Shown piece by piece: positions 8,252 through 15,186 of a stretch of DNA of 35,570 bases (position 1 is its first letter; each line of letters starts with the position of its first letter). The stretch is from assembly GCA_002344885.1 (NCBI GenBank), contig DDUQ01000034.1:1-35570 (forward strand). Reading direction: 5' to 3'. Position numbers and translations under genes: made by a program. This DNA comes from Comamonadaceae bacterium UBA2334. Its GTDB lineage: Bacteria > Pseudomonadota > Gammaproteobacteria > Burkholderiales > Burkholderiaceae_C. The notes under the pieces were generated by a model. It did no database searches and was not told the origin of the DNA. It saw only the letters and a list, made by a program, of their open reading frames with translations.

Positions 8252-8569
8252 ATGAACCGTTCCATCCTCAACGCCACTTTTGTTGCCGCCTCCCTCCTGG
8301 CAGCAGCCTCCGCACAAGCCGCCGGTTTCCCAGCCAGCGGTGAATTCTCTGCCGCTGACGAGGTGCGCGCCACTGCCACCGTGACCAGCATCCGCAGCGA
8401 TGTGCGCGACGCCACCCGTGCCGAACGCGCTGCATCGCTGCAGGTGAACGGTGAAACCGGCCAGGCGTTTGCCAACGCACCGTCGGCCGACACCCGCGCC
8501 GATGTGCGCAAGGCCGGTAACGAAGCCCTGCGCGCCCACAAGATTGCCGCTGGCGAAGCGTCCATCTGA
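8252..8569 (+). CDS. Small exported DUF4148-like protein
   Basis: A 105-residue protein with a clear Sec signal peptide: M-N-R-S start, hydrophobic core V-A-A-S-L-L-A-A-A-S, and an A-Q-A cleavage site after residue 23. The mature 82 residues are polar and helix-prone, rich in Ala, Arg, Asp and Thr, with no cysteines. This resembles the short DUF4148-type periplasmic proteins common in Burkholderiales, whose function is unknown. The ribosome site AAAGGA sits about ten bases before the ATG, and an intrinsic terminator follows at 8650. It therefore looks like a monocistronic gene, divergent from the LysR regulator that may control it. Family assignment is tentative; export is well supported. Confidence 0.75.
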   Translation: MNRSILNATFVAASLLAAASAQAAGFPASGEFSAADEVRATATVTSIRSDVRDATRAERAASLQVNGETGQAFANAPSADTRADVRKAGNEALRAHKIAAGEASI

Positions 8570-8649
8570 TTCCGCTGCGGCAACACGCCCGACCGGGTGG
8601 TTGGCCGCCCGCCCTGACGACACCATGGGTGACATGATCACCCCAACAG

Positions 8650-8679
8650 CCCCCTCGCCGATTCGGCCTGGGGGTTTTT
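8650..8679 (+). terminator. Intrinsic terminator after the small exported protein gene
   Basis: Stem CCCCC-TC-GCCG / CGGC-CT-GGGGG with a two-base internal mismatch and a short ATT loop, followed directly by five T residues. It is oriented for the plus-strand gene ending at 8569. Confidence 0.75.
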
Positions 8680-8731
8680 CACGTGCGACAGGCTGCTGGC
8701 TACGAGCTTTGAGGTCGGGAGGGAGCGTGCG

Positions 8732-9133
8732 TCAACCCTCGACCACGCAATGCCCCATGCCCTGTGCAAGGCCCCGGAAATCGCTGGTCCAGCCGGGGCG
8801 GGCCAGGTCAAGTTCAATGCGTTCGTTGTCCAGCGCGGTGCGGATCACCGGGCCCTGGCGCATGAAGGTGTAAACCGGCACCCCGTCGATGCGAATCGCC
8901 TGCAGGGCTTTGCCACTGTCCACCAGCACCACCTCGCGCAACCAGGCACTGCCGGCCGGTTGGTACACCACGTTGCACAGCAGTCGGGTTTCACGTGGCG
9001 GCTTGGCCGCCGGTGCTTTCTGGTGGGTGGATGCGGCGGGTGGCACCGGGTTGGCCCAGACAAGCCCTGCCATGCCGCAATAAACGATAGCAACCATCGC
9101 TCCAAAATCAAGCGATAGAGGCCGAAAAGGCAT
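8732..9133 (-). CDS. Exported hypothetical protein coupled to cobalamin adenosyltransferase gene
   Basis: A 133-residue protein I do not recognise. Residues 8-27 form a hydrophobic N-terminal segment ending L-V-W-A-N-P, most likely a signal peptide. A Pro/Ala/Lys-rich linker (28-50) leads to a small domain with two cysteines, C53 and C129, that could form a disulfide in the periplasm. The domain looks strand-rich, for example R-E-V-V-L-V-D and I-R-I-D-G-V-P-V-Y-T-F. The ATG at 9133 overlaps the TGA of the upstream adenosyltransferase gene by one base, so translation is likely coupled. A link to cobalamin metabolism is not otherwise supported. Longer in-frame upstream starts lie inside the neighbour and are rejected. 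Confidence 0.65.
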   Translation of the reverse strand: MPFRPLSLDFGAMVAIVYCGMAGLVWANPVPPAASTHQKAPAAKPPRETRLLCNVVYQPAGSAWLREVVLVDSGKALQAIRIDGVPVYTFMRQGPVIRTALDNERIELDLARPGWTSDFRGLAQGMGHCVVEG

Positions 9134-9711
9134 CAAATTTCCTTCGCTTGCGCCATGCGTTCGCTTTTCCAGTACACGTCGTCGCCGGTGGTGCCGTCGG
9201 TGCGGTAACGGTTGAGCGTGCGGGCCAGCACAAACATCAGGTCGCTCAGGCGGTTGAGGTACTGGCGGGGGGTGTCGTTCAGCGCTTCCTCGTTGCCCAG
9301 TGCCACCACGGCGCGCTCGGCCCGGCGCGCCACGGTGCGGCACACATGGGCCTGCGACGCCGCGCGGGTGCCTGCCGGCAGGATGAATTCCTGCAGACGG
9401 GGCAAGGGTTCGTTGAAGTCGGCCAGGGCTTCGTCCAGCGCCAGCACCGCCTCGGGCTTGAGCAGTTCGAAACCCGGGATGCTCAGCTCGCCACCCAGGT
9501 TGAACAACTGGTGCTGGATTTCCACCAGCACATCGCGCACAGGCTGCGGCATGTCTTCACACAGCAGCACGCCGATGTGGCTGTTGAGCTCATCGACATC
9601 GCCCATGGCGTGAACACGCAGGCTGTTTTTGCTGACGCGCAGGTTGTTGCCCAGGCCGGTGGTGCCGGCGTCACCCGTGCGGGTGGCGATTTGTGTGAGT
9701 CGGTTGCCCAT
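9133..9711 (-). CDS. PduO-type cob(I)alamin adenosyltransferase
   Basis: A 192-residue ATP:cob(I)alamin adenosyltransferase of the PduO/MMAB type, which forms adenosylcobalamin for enzymes such as methylmalonyl-CoA mutase. The ATP-binding N-terminal motif T-R-T-G-D-A-G-T-T-G-L-G is at 10-21 and D-V-D-E-L-N at 38-43. The active-site helix R-R-A-E-R-A-V is at 129-135, and Y-L-N-R-L-S-D-L-M-F-V-L-A-R at 151-164 closes the trimer interface. All key residues of the family appear intact and length is normal. No cobalamin biosynthesis gene is nearby, so it probably serves imported or salvaged corrinoid. It lies just downstream of a strong terminator (9736-9760), so it needs its own promoter in the short gap before 9711. 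Confidence 0.94.
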   Translation of the reverse strand: MGNRLTQIATRTGDAGTTGLGNNLRVSKNSLRVHAMGDVDELNSHIGVLLCEDMPQPVRDVLVEIQHQLFNLGGELSIPGFELLKPEAVLALDEALADFNEPLPRLQEFILPAGTRAASQAHVCRTVARRAERAVVALGNEEALNDTPRQYLNRLSDLMFVLARTLNRYRTDGTTGDDVYWKSERMAQAKEI

Positions 9712-9735
9712 GTGCTGCGGTCTCGAATGTTGCTG

Positions 9736-9760
9736 AAAAAAAGAGGCTGGCGGGCCAGCC
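9736..9760 (-). terminator. Intrinsic terminator after the REC-REC-kinase gene
   Basis: Read on the minus strand: GGCTGG-CCCG-CCAGCC, a perfect 6-bp GC-rich stem with a four-base loop, then TC and seven T residues. It begins 14 bases after the kinase stop and separates it from the cobalamin adenosyltransferase gene. Confidence 0.88.
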
Positions 9761-9774
9761 CGGTGACCCGTATG

Positions 9775-11397
9775 TCAACCGGTGGCACCGTCTGCAGACA
9801 GAGCAGCCAGCGTACCGTCCCCGCCACCGGGTTGACGCGGCAGCCAGACGGTCAGCGTGGTGAGGTTGTCCTGGTCGCTGGTGCTCATCTTGATTTTGCC
9901 GCCTTGCGCCTTGGCCAGCATGCGGGCGGAATACGTCCCCACACCGGTGCCGCCCTTTTTGCCGTGGGTGACGAACTTGTCGAAAAACGTCTGGCGAATT
10001 TCCAGCGGAACCGTGCCCTTGTTTTCCACGGTGACGCGCAGGGGCTGGTCGACCAGCGCCGTGTCGCGCAGCGTGATGGTCACTTTGGAGCGCGCAGGTG
10101 CGGCCTCACAGGCATTCTTGATCAGGTTGCTGAACAGCGAGTGGCACAGGGTTTCATCGCCCAAGGCCAGCGGCAGCGGTTGACCCACCGACACATCGGT
10201 GTCGACCACCACGCCCACTTCCTTGTGCGCAAACGCCGCGCGGGACATTTCGGCCAGGCTGCGCAGCAAATCGCCGATGGCCACAGGTTGCGGCGCAAGC
10301 TTGTAGCGGCCGGTTTCGATCTTGTACATCTCGCCGGCCATGTTGACGGACGTCAGGGCGTGGCTGGCGGTTTCGCGCACCAGGCTGAGTTTGCCCTGGA
10401 ACTGCGCGGGCATGGCATCGTCATCGGCCAGCTCCGTCACCATGCCCACGATGCCACTGAGCGAGCCCTTCAGGTCGTGTCGGGTCATGTTTTCGACCTG
10501 TTCACGCAGTCGGGCGTTTTCGATCATGGTGTCGTATTCGGACTGCAGCTGCTTGCGCAGTTCGACAAACCGCAAAAAATTGCGCACGCGCTGGCGCAGT
10601 TCGCGCGGCGGGGTGTTTTTGGTCACGAAATCGACCGCACCCAACTCCATGCCTTTGCGACGGGCCTCGTCACTGGTGTCGGCGGTGACAAAAATGACCG
10701 GGATGTCGGCGGCCAACGGAAGCTCGCGCATCTGGCGCACCGTCTCGAAACCATCCATCTCGGGCATCTGCACGTCGATCAGCACCAGGTCGGGCATGCT
10801 GCCCACCCGGCAATGCGCCAGCGCGGCCGACCCCCGGTTGGCGGTCAGCACCTCGTAGTCGTCGCGGAACAGCCGGTCAAGCACCGACAGGCTGGTGGCG
10901 TTGTCGTCCACCACCAGCACCCTCGCCGGGGGGGCCAGGGTGGGCGAATCGAGCTGGTCATCGCCATGCGGACCGGTATCCGTGCGGCGCTGAACCAATG
11001 TTTTGTTGTTTGAACGCGCGGCAGGCGAGAGTATCCGCTCCAGCCGGTCACGCAATTGCCCCGCGTTGTACGGCTTGACCAGCAAACCGTTCACGCCAGA
11101 AGTGATCACGTCCTGTATGCGTCCGCGCTCGGTCTCGGACGTGATCATGAGAATGGGAATGTGCGCCAGCTTGCTGTCTGCGCGCACGGCACGCAACAGC
11201 TCGACGCCGTTCATGACAGGCATGTTCCAGTCGGACAGCACCGCATCTATCCGCTGTGCCTGCAACAGCTTCAGGGCATCGGCCCCGTTCTTGGCGCTGA
11301 TGACTTTGGCAAAGCCCATGGCGCGCAACTGGCCCGCCGTGACCGAACGCATGAGATCCTGGTCATCGACGATCAAGGCATGAAAGCGGTCAAACAT
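9775..11397 (-). CDS. REC-REC-histidine kinase hybrid
   Basis: A 540-residue soluble signalling protein with two receiver domains placed before a histidine kinase. REC1: D11-D12, phosphoacceptor D56 in S-D-W-N-M-P, K107 in V-K-P-Y. REC2: D163-D164, D207 in L-I-D-V-Q-M-P-E-M-D-G, K259. A coiled region (about 270-300) leads to the H-box T-R-H-D-L-K-G (H306) and a HATPase domain with N427 in L-I-K-N-A-C-E-A-A and a glycine-rich G2 box, G-G-T-G-V-G. The usual D-x-G-x-G G1 box is replaced by E-N-K-G-T-V-P (457-463), so nucleotide binding may be altered. There is no membrane segment. It probably integrates two phospho-inputs before acting on an unlinked partner. It is divergent from the D-lactate dehydrogenase gene. 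Confidence 0.9.
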   Translation of the reverse strand: MFDRFHALIVDDQDLMRSVTAGQLRAMGFAKVISAKNGADALKLLQAQRIDAVLSDWNMPVMNGVELLRAVRADSKLAHIPILMITSETERGRIQDVITSGVNGLLVKPYNAGQLRDRLERILSPAARSNNKTLVQRRTDTGPHGDDQLDSPTLAPPARVLVVDDNATSLSVLDRLFRDDYEVLTANRGSAALAHCRVGSMPDLVLIDVQMPEMDGFETVRQMRELPLAADIPVIFVTADTSDEARRKGMELGAVDFVTKNTPPRELRQRVRNFLRFVELRKQLQSEYDTMIENARLREQVENMTRHDLKGSLSGIVGMVTELADDDAMPAQFQGKLSLVRETASHALTSVNMAGEMYKIETGRYKLAPQPVAIGDLLRSLAEMSRAAFAHKEVGVVVDTDVSVGQPLPLALGDETLCHSLFSNLIKNACEAAPARSKVTITLRDTALVDQPLRVTVENKGTVPLEIRQTFFDKFVTHGKKGGTGVGTYSARMLAKAQGGKIKMSTSDQDNLTTLTVWLPRQPGGGDGTLAALSADGATG

Positions 11398-11428
11398 GTG
11401 GCGTGGAGCGAGTTGGCCAAGTCGGCGG

Positions 11429-11448
11429 GATAATGGATTTTGATTATC
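11429..11448. promoter_or_regulatory. Inverted repeat between kinase and D-lactate dehydrogenase genes
   Basis: GATAAT-N8-ATTATC, perfect 6-bp arms, in the 73-base gap between two divergent genes. It ends 22 bases before the dehydrogenase ATG, so a bound protein or the overlapping -10-like ATAAT could affect either gene. Inferred from symmetry only. Confidence 0.35.
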
Positions 11449-11470
11449 GTGTTTTCAAACGAGGTTGCCC

Positions 11471-12898
11471 ATGAATGCCCCAGACCCACAAGCCGCCTGG
11501 CTGCCCGACACACCCCGCCGCGAGGTGCCTGAGGCGCTCATCAAGGCCCTGAAAACACGCTTCGCCTCCCAATGCTCCACCGCGCTGGCCGTGCGCGAAC
11601 AGCACGGGCGGGACGAATCTGCGTTCACCCACGTGCCCCCTCCTGCCGCCGTGGTGTTTGCCGAAAGCACGGCAGATGTGGCTGACGCCGTCAAACTGGC
11701 TGCGGCCCACAAGGTGCCGGTGATTCCGTTCGGCACTGGGTCGTCACTGGAAGGGCATCTGCTGGCAGTGCAGGGCGGCATCAGCATCGACGTGGCCCGC
11801 ATGAATCGGGTGCTGAGCGTCAATGCCGAAGATCTGACCGTGACGGTGCAGCCTGGCGTGACACGCAAGGCCGTGAACGAAGCCGTGAAAACCGATGGCC
11901 TGTTCTTCCCCATCGACCCCGGGGCCGATGCGTCCATCGGCGGCATGGCGGCCACCCGGGCCAGCGGCACCAACGCCGTGCGCTACGGCACCATGCGCGA
12001 GAACGTGCTGGCGCTGGAGGTGGTGACGGCGCAGGGCAACGTGATCCGCACCGGTACCCGCGCCAAGAAAAGCAGCGCGGGCTACGACCTGACCCGGCTG
12101 ATGGTGGGCAGCGAGGGCACGCTGGGCATCATCACCGAGGTCACGCTCAAGCTCTACCCGCTGCCCGAGGCCATCTCGGCGGCCACCTGCCAGTTTCCCA
12201 GCATCGAAGCGGCCGTGCGCACCACCATTCAGATCATCCAGATGGGCATCCCGATTGCCCGCTGTGAACTGATCGACGCGGCCACGGTGCGTGCGGTGAA
12301 TGCCCACAGCAAACTCGGCCTGCGCGAGGCACCGATGCTGCTGATGGAGTTCCACGGTTCACCGACTGGTGTGCACGAGCAAGCCGAGCTGGTGCAGGAC
12401 ATTGCTGCCGAGTTCGGCGGCGAATCGTTCGAATGGGCCACCGCCCCGGAAGACCGCACCCGGCTGTGGACCGCCAGGCACAACGCCTACTTTGCCGCCG
12501 TGCAAAGCGTGCCGGGCTGCCGCTGCATCACCACCGACGCCTGCGTACCCATCAGCCGCCTGGCCGACGCGGTGCTGACGGCCGTGGCCGAAGCCGATGC
12601 CGCCGGGCTGCCCTACTTCCTGGTGGGCCACGTGGGTGACGGCAACTTCCACATGGGCTACCTGATCGACCCCGACAACGCCGACGAACGCGCCCGCGCC
12701 GAGCACCTGAATCACCAGCTGGTGGCCCGCGCCCTGGCCATGGGCGGCACCTGCACCGGCGAGCATGGTGTGGGCCTGCACAAAATGGGCTTTCTGGTGG
12801 ACGAGGCGGGCGAAGCCAGCGTGGCCATGATGCGCGCCGTGAAGCACGCGCTGGACCCGGACAACATCCTGAATCCGGGGAAAATCTTCAGCCTGTGA
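11471..12898 (+). CDS. FAD-linked D-lactate dehydrogenase (GlcD/DLD family)
   Basis: A 475-residue flavoprotein of the FAD-binding PCMH / FAD-linked oxidase C-terminal family. The FAD domain shows P-F-G-T-G-S-S-L-E-G-H (86-96), P-I-D-P-G-A-D-A-S-I-G-G (147-158), A-S-G-T-N (164-168) and V-G-S-E-G-T-L-G-I (212-220). The C-terminal domain has the metal-site signature V-G-H-V-G-D-G-N-F-H (385-394) and the final C-T-G-E-H-G-V-G-L-H-K (428-438), ending with N-P-G-K-I. The P-F-G-T-G-S-S-L-E-G-H form is typical of the cytochrome-type D-lactate dehydrogenase branch, which oxidises D-lactate to pyruvate and passes electrons to the respiratory chain. Glycolate or 2-hydroxyglutarate remain possible substrates. 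The ATG at 11471 has GAGG six bases upstream. Confidence 0.9.
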   Translation: MNAPDPQAAWLPDTPRREVPEALIKALKTRFASQCSTALAVREQHGRDESAFTHVPPPAAVVFAESTADVADAVKLAAAHKVPVIPFGTGSSLEGHLLAVQGGISIDVARMNRVLSVNAEDLTVTVQPGVTRKAVNEAVKTDGLFFPIDPGADASIGGMAATRASGTNAVRYGTMRENVLALEVVTAQGNVIRTGTRAKKSSAGYDLTRLMVGSEGTLGIITEVTLKLYPLPEAISAATCQFPSIEAAVRTTIQIIQMGIPIARCELIDAATVRAVNAHSKLGLREAPMLLMEFHGSPTGVHEQAELVQDIAAEFGGESFEWATAPEDRTRLWTARHNAYFAAVQSVPGCRCITTDACVPISRLADAVLTAVAEADAAGLPYFLVGHVGDGNFHMGYLIDPDNADERARAEHLNHQLVARALAMGGTCTGEHGVGLHKMGFLVDEAGEASVAMMRAVKHALDPDNILNPGKIFSL

Positions 12899-12926
12899 AG
12901 CTGGCAGCTCCAGAATTTGAGTAAAA

Positions 12927-12950
12927 ATGCCTGCTTGCGCTTGCCTGCAT
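12927..12950 (-). terminator. Weak terminator-like hairpin between D-lactate dehydrogenase and methyltransferase genes
   Basis: On the minus strand an imperfect stem closed by ATGC/GCAT, with interior pairs interrupted by mismatches, is followed by a five-T run. It lies 20 bases after the methyltransferase stop, at a junction of convergent genes. Confidence 0.35.
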
Positions 12951-12969
12951 TGAACAGTCAGCTATATTT

Positions 12970-13734
12970 TCAGGCATCCGGTTGCTGGTACAACCACACG
13001 GTCCGCCCATCCGGACATGACCAGGAAACGGTGGGCGACACGTCGGGCACCGCAAACTCCAGGCTGGCCAGCCAAGCCCCGGGCTGAAGTTCGGCCCGCG
13101 CCTTGGCCCAGGCGCGGGGCATGGTCTCCGGTCGCTGAAACAGGTAAACCATGTCGTAACGAGACCAGTCGTGTGCCCACATGTCTCCCTGGCGCACATG
13201 GGCATGGCGGGCGCGCAAGCCGCACACCACGCGCAACGGCCAACTGTGCTCCACCCCGTGCAAATGCACTTCGGGGTAGGCGCGCTCCAGCGCCAGCAAA
13301 CCGTCACCCACGCCACACCCGACATCCAGCACATGCCCGGCCAACGGCAGCGGCACCTGCTCACCCAAGCCATCGAGCGCATCTCGCGGCGTGGGGAACA
13401 GCGGCGCGTCTTTCCAGGTAGCAGGCGGGTACAGCGCCAGCGCCAACGCCAGGGGCACGAGCCAGCCCCAAGCGGGCATGCCTGCCAACACAGACGTGCC
13501 AGCCGCACCCGTCATCAACCACCAGGACAGCGGGAAACCCAAGGCCATGACCGCACGCCGCACAAGGGTGGTGGCCCACGCACTGCCCACCACCCCCACC
13601 GCGACCCCCAGCAACCAGGCCGGATGCAAGGGCAGCTGCAGCAGCCGGCTGCCCACAAACGCACCCCATGCCAGCATCCAGACCCACAGGGCTGAGAGCG
13701 GCCATCGCATGACAAGAGGACGGAAGCGGGTCAT
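12970..13734 (-). CDS. Membrane-attached class I SAM-dependent methyltransferase
   Basis: A 254-residue protein. The first 105 residues hold three to four hydrophobic segments (about 11-32, 38-55, 62-84 and 88-104) that should anchor it in the inner membrane. The cytosolic part carries a Rossmann-type methyltransferase: motif I V-L-D-V-G-C-G-V-G-D-G (135-145), the acidic residue after strand 2 in L-H-G-V-E-H (158-163), and a motif II-like D-M-V-Y-L-F-Q (194-200). The substrate is unknown. An N-terminal membrane module on a class I methyltransferase is uncommon but recurs as an uncharacterised family in Burkholderiales. The ATG at 13734 is chosen because a longer frame would run into the divergent lipoprotein gene. 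The gap between the two divergent starts is 114 bases. Confidence 0.8.
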   Translation of the reverse strand: MTRFRPLVMRWPLSALWVWMLAWGAFVGSRLLQLPLHPAWLLGVAVGVVGSAWATTLVRRAVMALGFPLSWWLMTGAAGTSVLAGMPAWGWLVPLALALALYPPATWKDAPLFPTPRDALDGLGEQVPLPLAGHVLDVGCGVGDGLLALERAYPEVHLHGVEHSWPLRVVCGLRARHAHVRQGDMWAHDWSRYDMVYLFQRPETMPRAWAKARAELQPGAWLASLEFAVPDVSPTVSWSCPDGRTVWLYQQPDA

Positions 13735-13848
13735 GTGCAAAAGTGTAGCGGTTGACAAAATGGTGAACTGAATGCCACGTACACAGTCACAAACCTGTCG
13801 CACAATCCATTCCAGATGCCCACGCCTCACCGAAAAAGGAGCCACCAC

Positions 13849-15159
13849 ATGCCCGTCGAAACGCCTGTACACCTCCGAACATTGAAGGCGCTTTTCAGCG
13901 CAACACTGCTTGCCAGTGCAATGGCAGCATGTGGCGGCGGGGGCTCGGCCGCGCCAGCGCCAGCACCAGCACCAGCACCAGCACCAGCACCAGCACCAGC
14001 ACCAGCACCAGCACCAGCACCAGCACCAGCACCAGCACCAGCACCAGCACCAGCACCAGCACCCGTCTCGTCTTTCCCTCTCAATGAGCGCCCTGGCGCC
14101 TTTGCCCAGGCGCTCAACAAGCCCAAACGCCTGCTCATTGGCTTGGGCGATACCGCTCTGTCAGACATCCAGGCCCAAAACCTGCAAATCGACATCAAAG
14201 ACCACTACCTGACCAACGTCAACGTCGATGGCCAGTACTCCTGGGACCGCTGGGGCGCTGGTGGTGGCGTTTACGTGACCGAAGCTGCACGCGATTCCGA
14301 TGCTGTGGGCGCCATCCCCATGTACACGCTGTACCAGATGGCCACCTGGGGCGACGGCAACATCTTTGGGCTAGGCCACGCACGCTTCATGACACCCTAC
14401 TGGGACAACGTGCGGCTGATGTTCCAGAAAATCAAAGCCTATGGCAAGCCGGTGCTGGTGAACTTCGAGCCTGATCTGTGGGGCTATGCGCAGCAGGACC
14501 GGCTGATTTCCGGCAGCACCGATGCCACGCGGCAACCAGCACTGGTCAAGTCTGTCAACCCGGACTGTGCCCACCTGACCGACACCGTGGCGGGCATGGG
14601 CCAGTGCCTGGTACACATGGCGCGCACCCAGGCTCCCAACGCTTATGTGGGGTTCCCCCCGGCCGGTTGGCCCGGACTGGACACTGACAAGGAAATCGCC
14701 TTCCTGAAACAGGTCGGGGCAGACAAAGCCGACTTTGTGGTCATACAAACCCTGGACCGCGATGCGGGCTGCTTTGAAGCCAACTTCACCGCCGAAGATG
14801 CGCTGTGCAACCGTGCCAGCAGCACCCCTTACCTGTGGGATGCCAGCAACCGGACTTCACCCACATTCACCGAGCACTTTGCCACCGCGCGCCGCTTTCA
14901 TGAAGGTCTGGGCCTGCCGCTCGTCTGGTGGCAAACCCCGCAGGGTGTGCCATCAGACACCCCTGGCGGTGTGAAAGGTGCCTTCCGCGACAACCGAACC
15001 CAGTACTTCCTGACCCGCGCCAACGAACTGGTGGCTGCTGGTGGCATGGCTGCCGTGTTCAGCCCGGGCCACTTCACCCAAACCAACATCACGACCGACG
15101 GTGGTCAGTTCCAACGGCTGTCGAGGCAGTACCTGGCCGCGCCAGCTGTGTTGCCTTGA
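13849..15159 (+). CDS. Lipoprotein with Ala-Pro repeat linker and unclassified (TIM-barrel-like) domain
   Basis: A 436-residue predicted surface or periplasmic lipoprotein. A signal peptide with core L-F-S-A-T-L-L-A-S-A ends in the lipobox M-A-A-C (C28), followed by G-G-G-G-S. Residues 35-72 are 19 uninterrupted Ala-Pro dipeptides, a stiff spacer away from the membrane. The remaining 360 residues alternate strand and helix and show glycosidase-like features: V-N-F-E-P-D-L-W-G-Y (E207), Y-V-G-F-P-P-A-G-W-P (266-275), F-V-V-I-Q-T-L-D-R-D (296-305) and L-V-W-W-Q-T-P-Q (W360-W361). I could not assign a named family; a barrel hydrolase with E207 as a catalytic candidate is an inference. The ATG at 13849 follows AAGGAG by seven bases; an upstream ATG at 13816 lacks such a site. 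Confidence 0.78.
   Translation: MPVETPVHLRTLKALFSATLLASAMAACGGGGSAAPAPAPAPAPAPAPAPAPAPAPAPAPAPAPAPAPAPAPVSSFPLNERPGAFAQALNKPKRLLIGLGDTALSDIQAQNLQIDIKDHYLTNVNVDGQYSWDRWGAGGGVYVTEAARDSDAVGAIPMYTLYQMATWGDGNIFGLGHARFMTPYWDNVRLMFQKIKAYGKPVLVNFEPDLWGYAQQDRLISGSTDATRQPALVKSVNPDCAHLTDTVAGMGQCLVHMARTQAPNAYVGFPPAGWPGLDTDKEIAFLKQVGADKADFVVIQTLDRDAGCFEANFTAEDALCNRASSTPYLWDASNRTSPTFTEHFATARRFHEGLGLPLVWWQTPQGVPSDTPGGVKGAFRDNRTQYFLTRANELVAAGGMAAVFSPGHFTQTNITTDGGQFQRLSRQYLAAPAVLP
13951..14064 (+). repeat. Hexanucleotide tandem array encoding (Ala-Pro)19
   Basis: Two GCGCCA units, sixteen identical GCACCA units (13963-14058) and one GCACCC. Because the unit is six bases, slippage changes the linker length by whole dipeptides and keeps the frame. 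The lack of synonymous drift over 16 copies suggests recent expansion. Confidence 0.97.
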
Positions 15160-15186
15160 CGGGTTGCCAGCGCGGAGGCAGGCCCG

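Noticed and set aside
8675..8690. parS-like sequence TTTTTCACGTGCGACA
   Set aside because: Three mismatches to the palindrome and overlap with a terminator T-run; the sites at 18621, 19603 and 19795 are much better.
8986..9001. Half parS-like stretch containing TTTCACGTG
   Set aside because: Only one half fits; the other half is GC-rich and unrelated.
9148..11013. A 621-residue open frame on the plus strand opposite the adenosyltransferase and REC-REC-kinase genes
   Set aside because: Spans two real genes and a terminator, with shadow-like His/Gln/Gly composition and no domain.
13951..14064. Tandem hexamer array as a possible CRISPR or intergenic satellite
   Set aside because: Six-base units without spacers, in frame inside a coding sequence; it is a coding microsatellite.
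13827..14198. Minus-strand frame with (Gly-Ala)n repeats, opposite the lipoprotein
   Set aside because: A mirror of the GCACCA array; the plus strand has signal peptide, lipobox and ribosome site.
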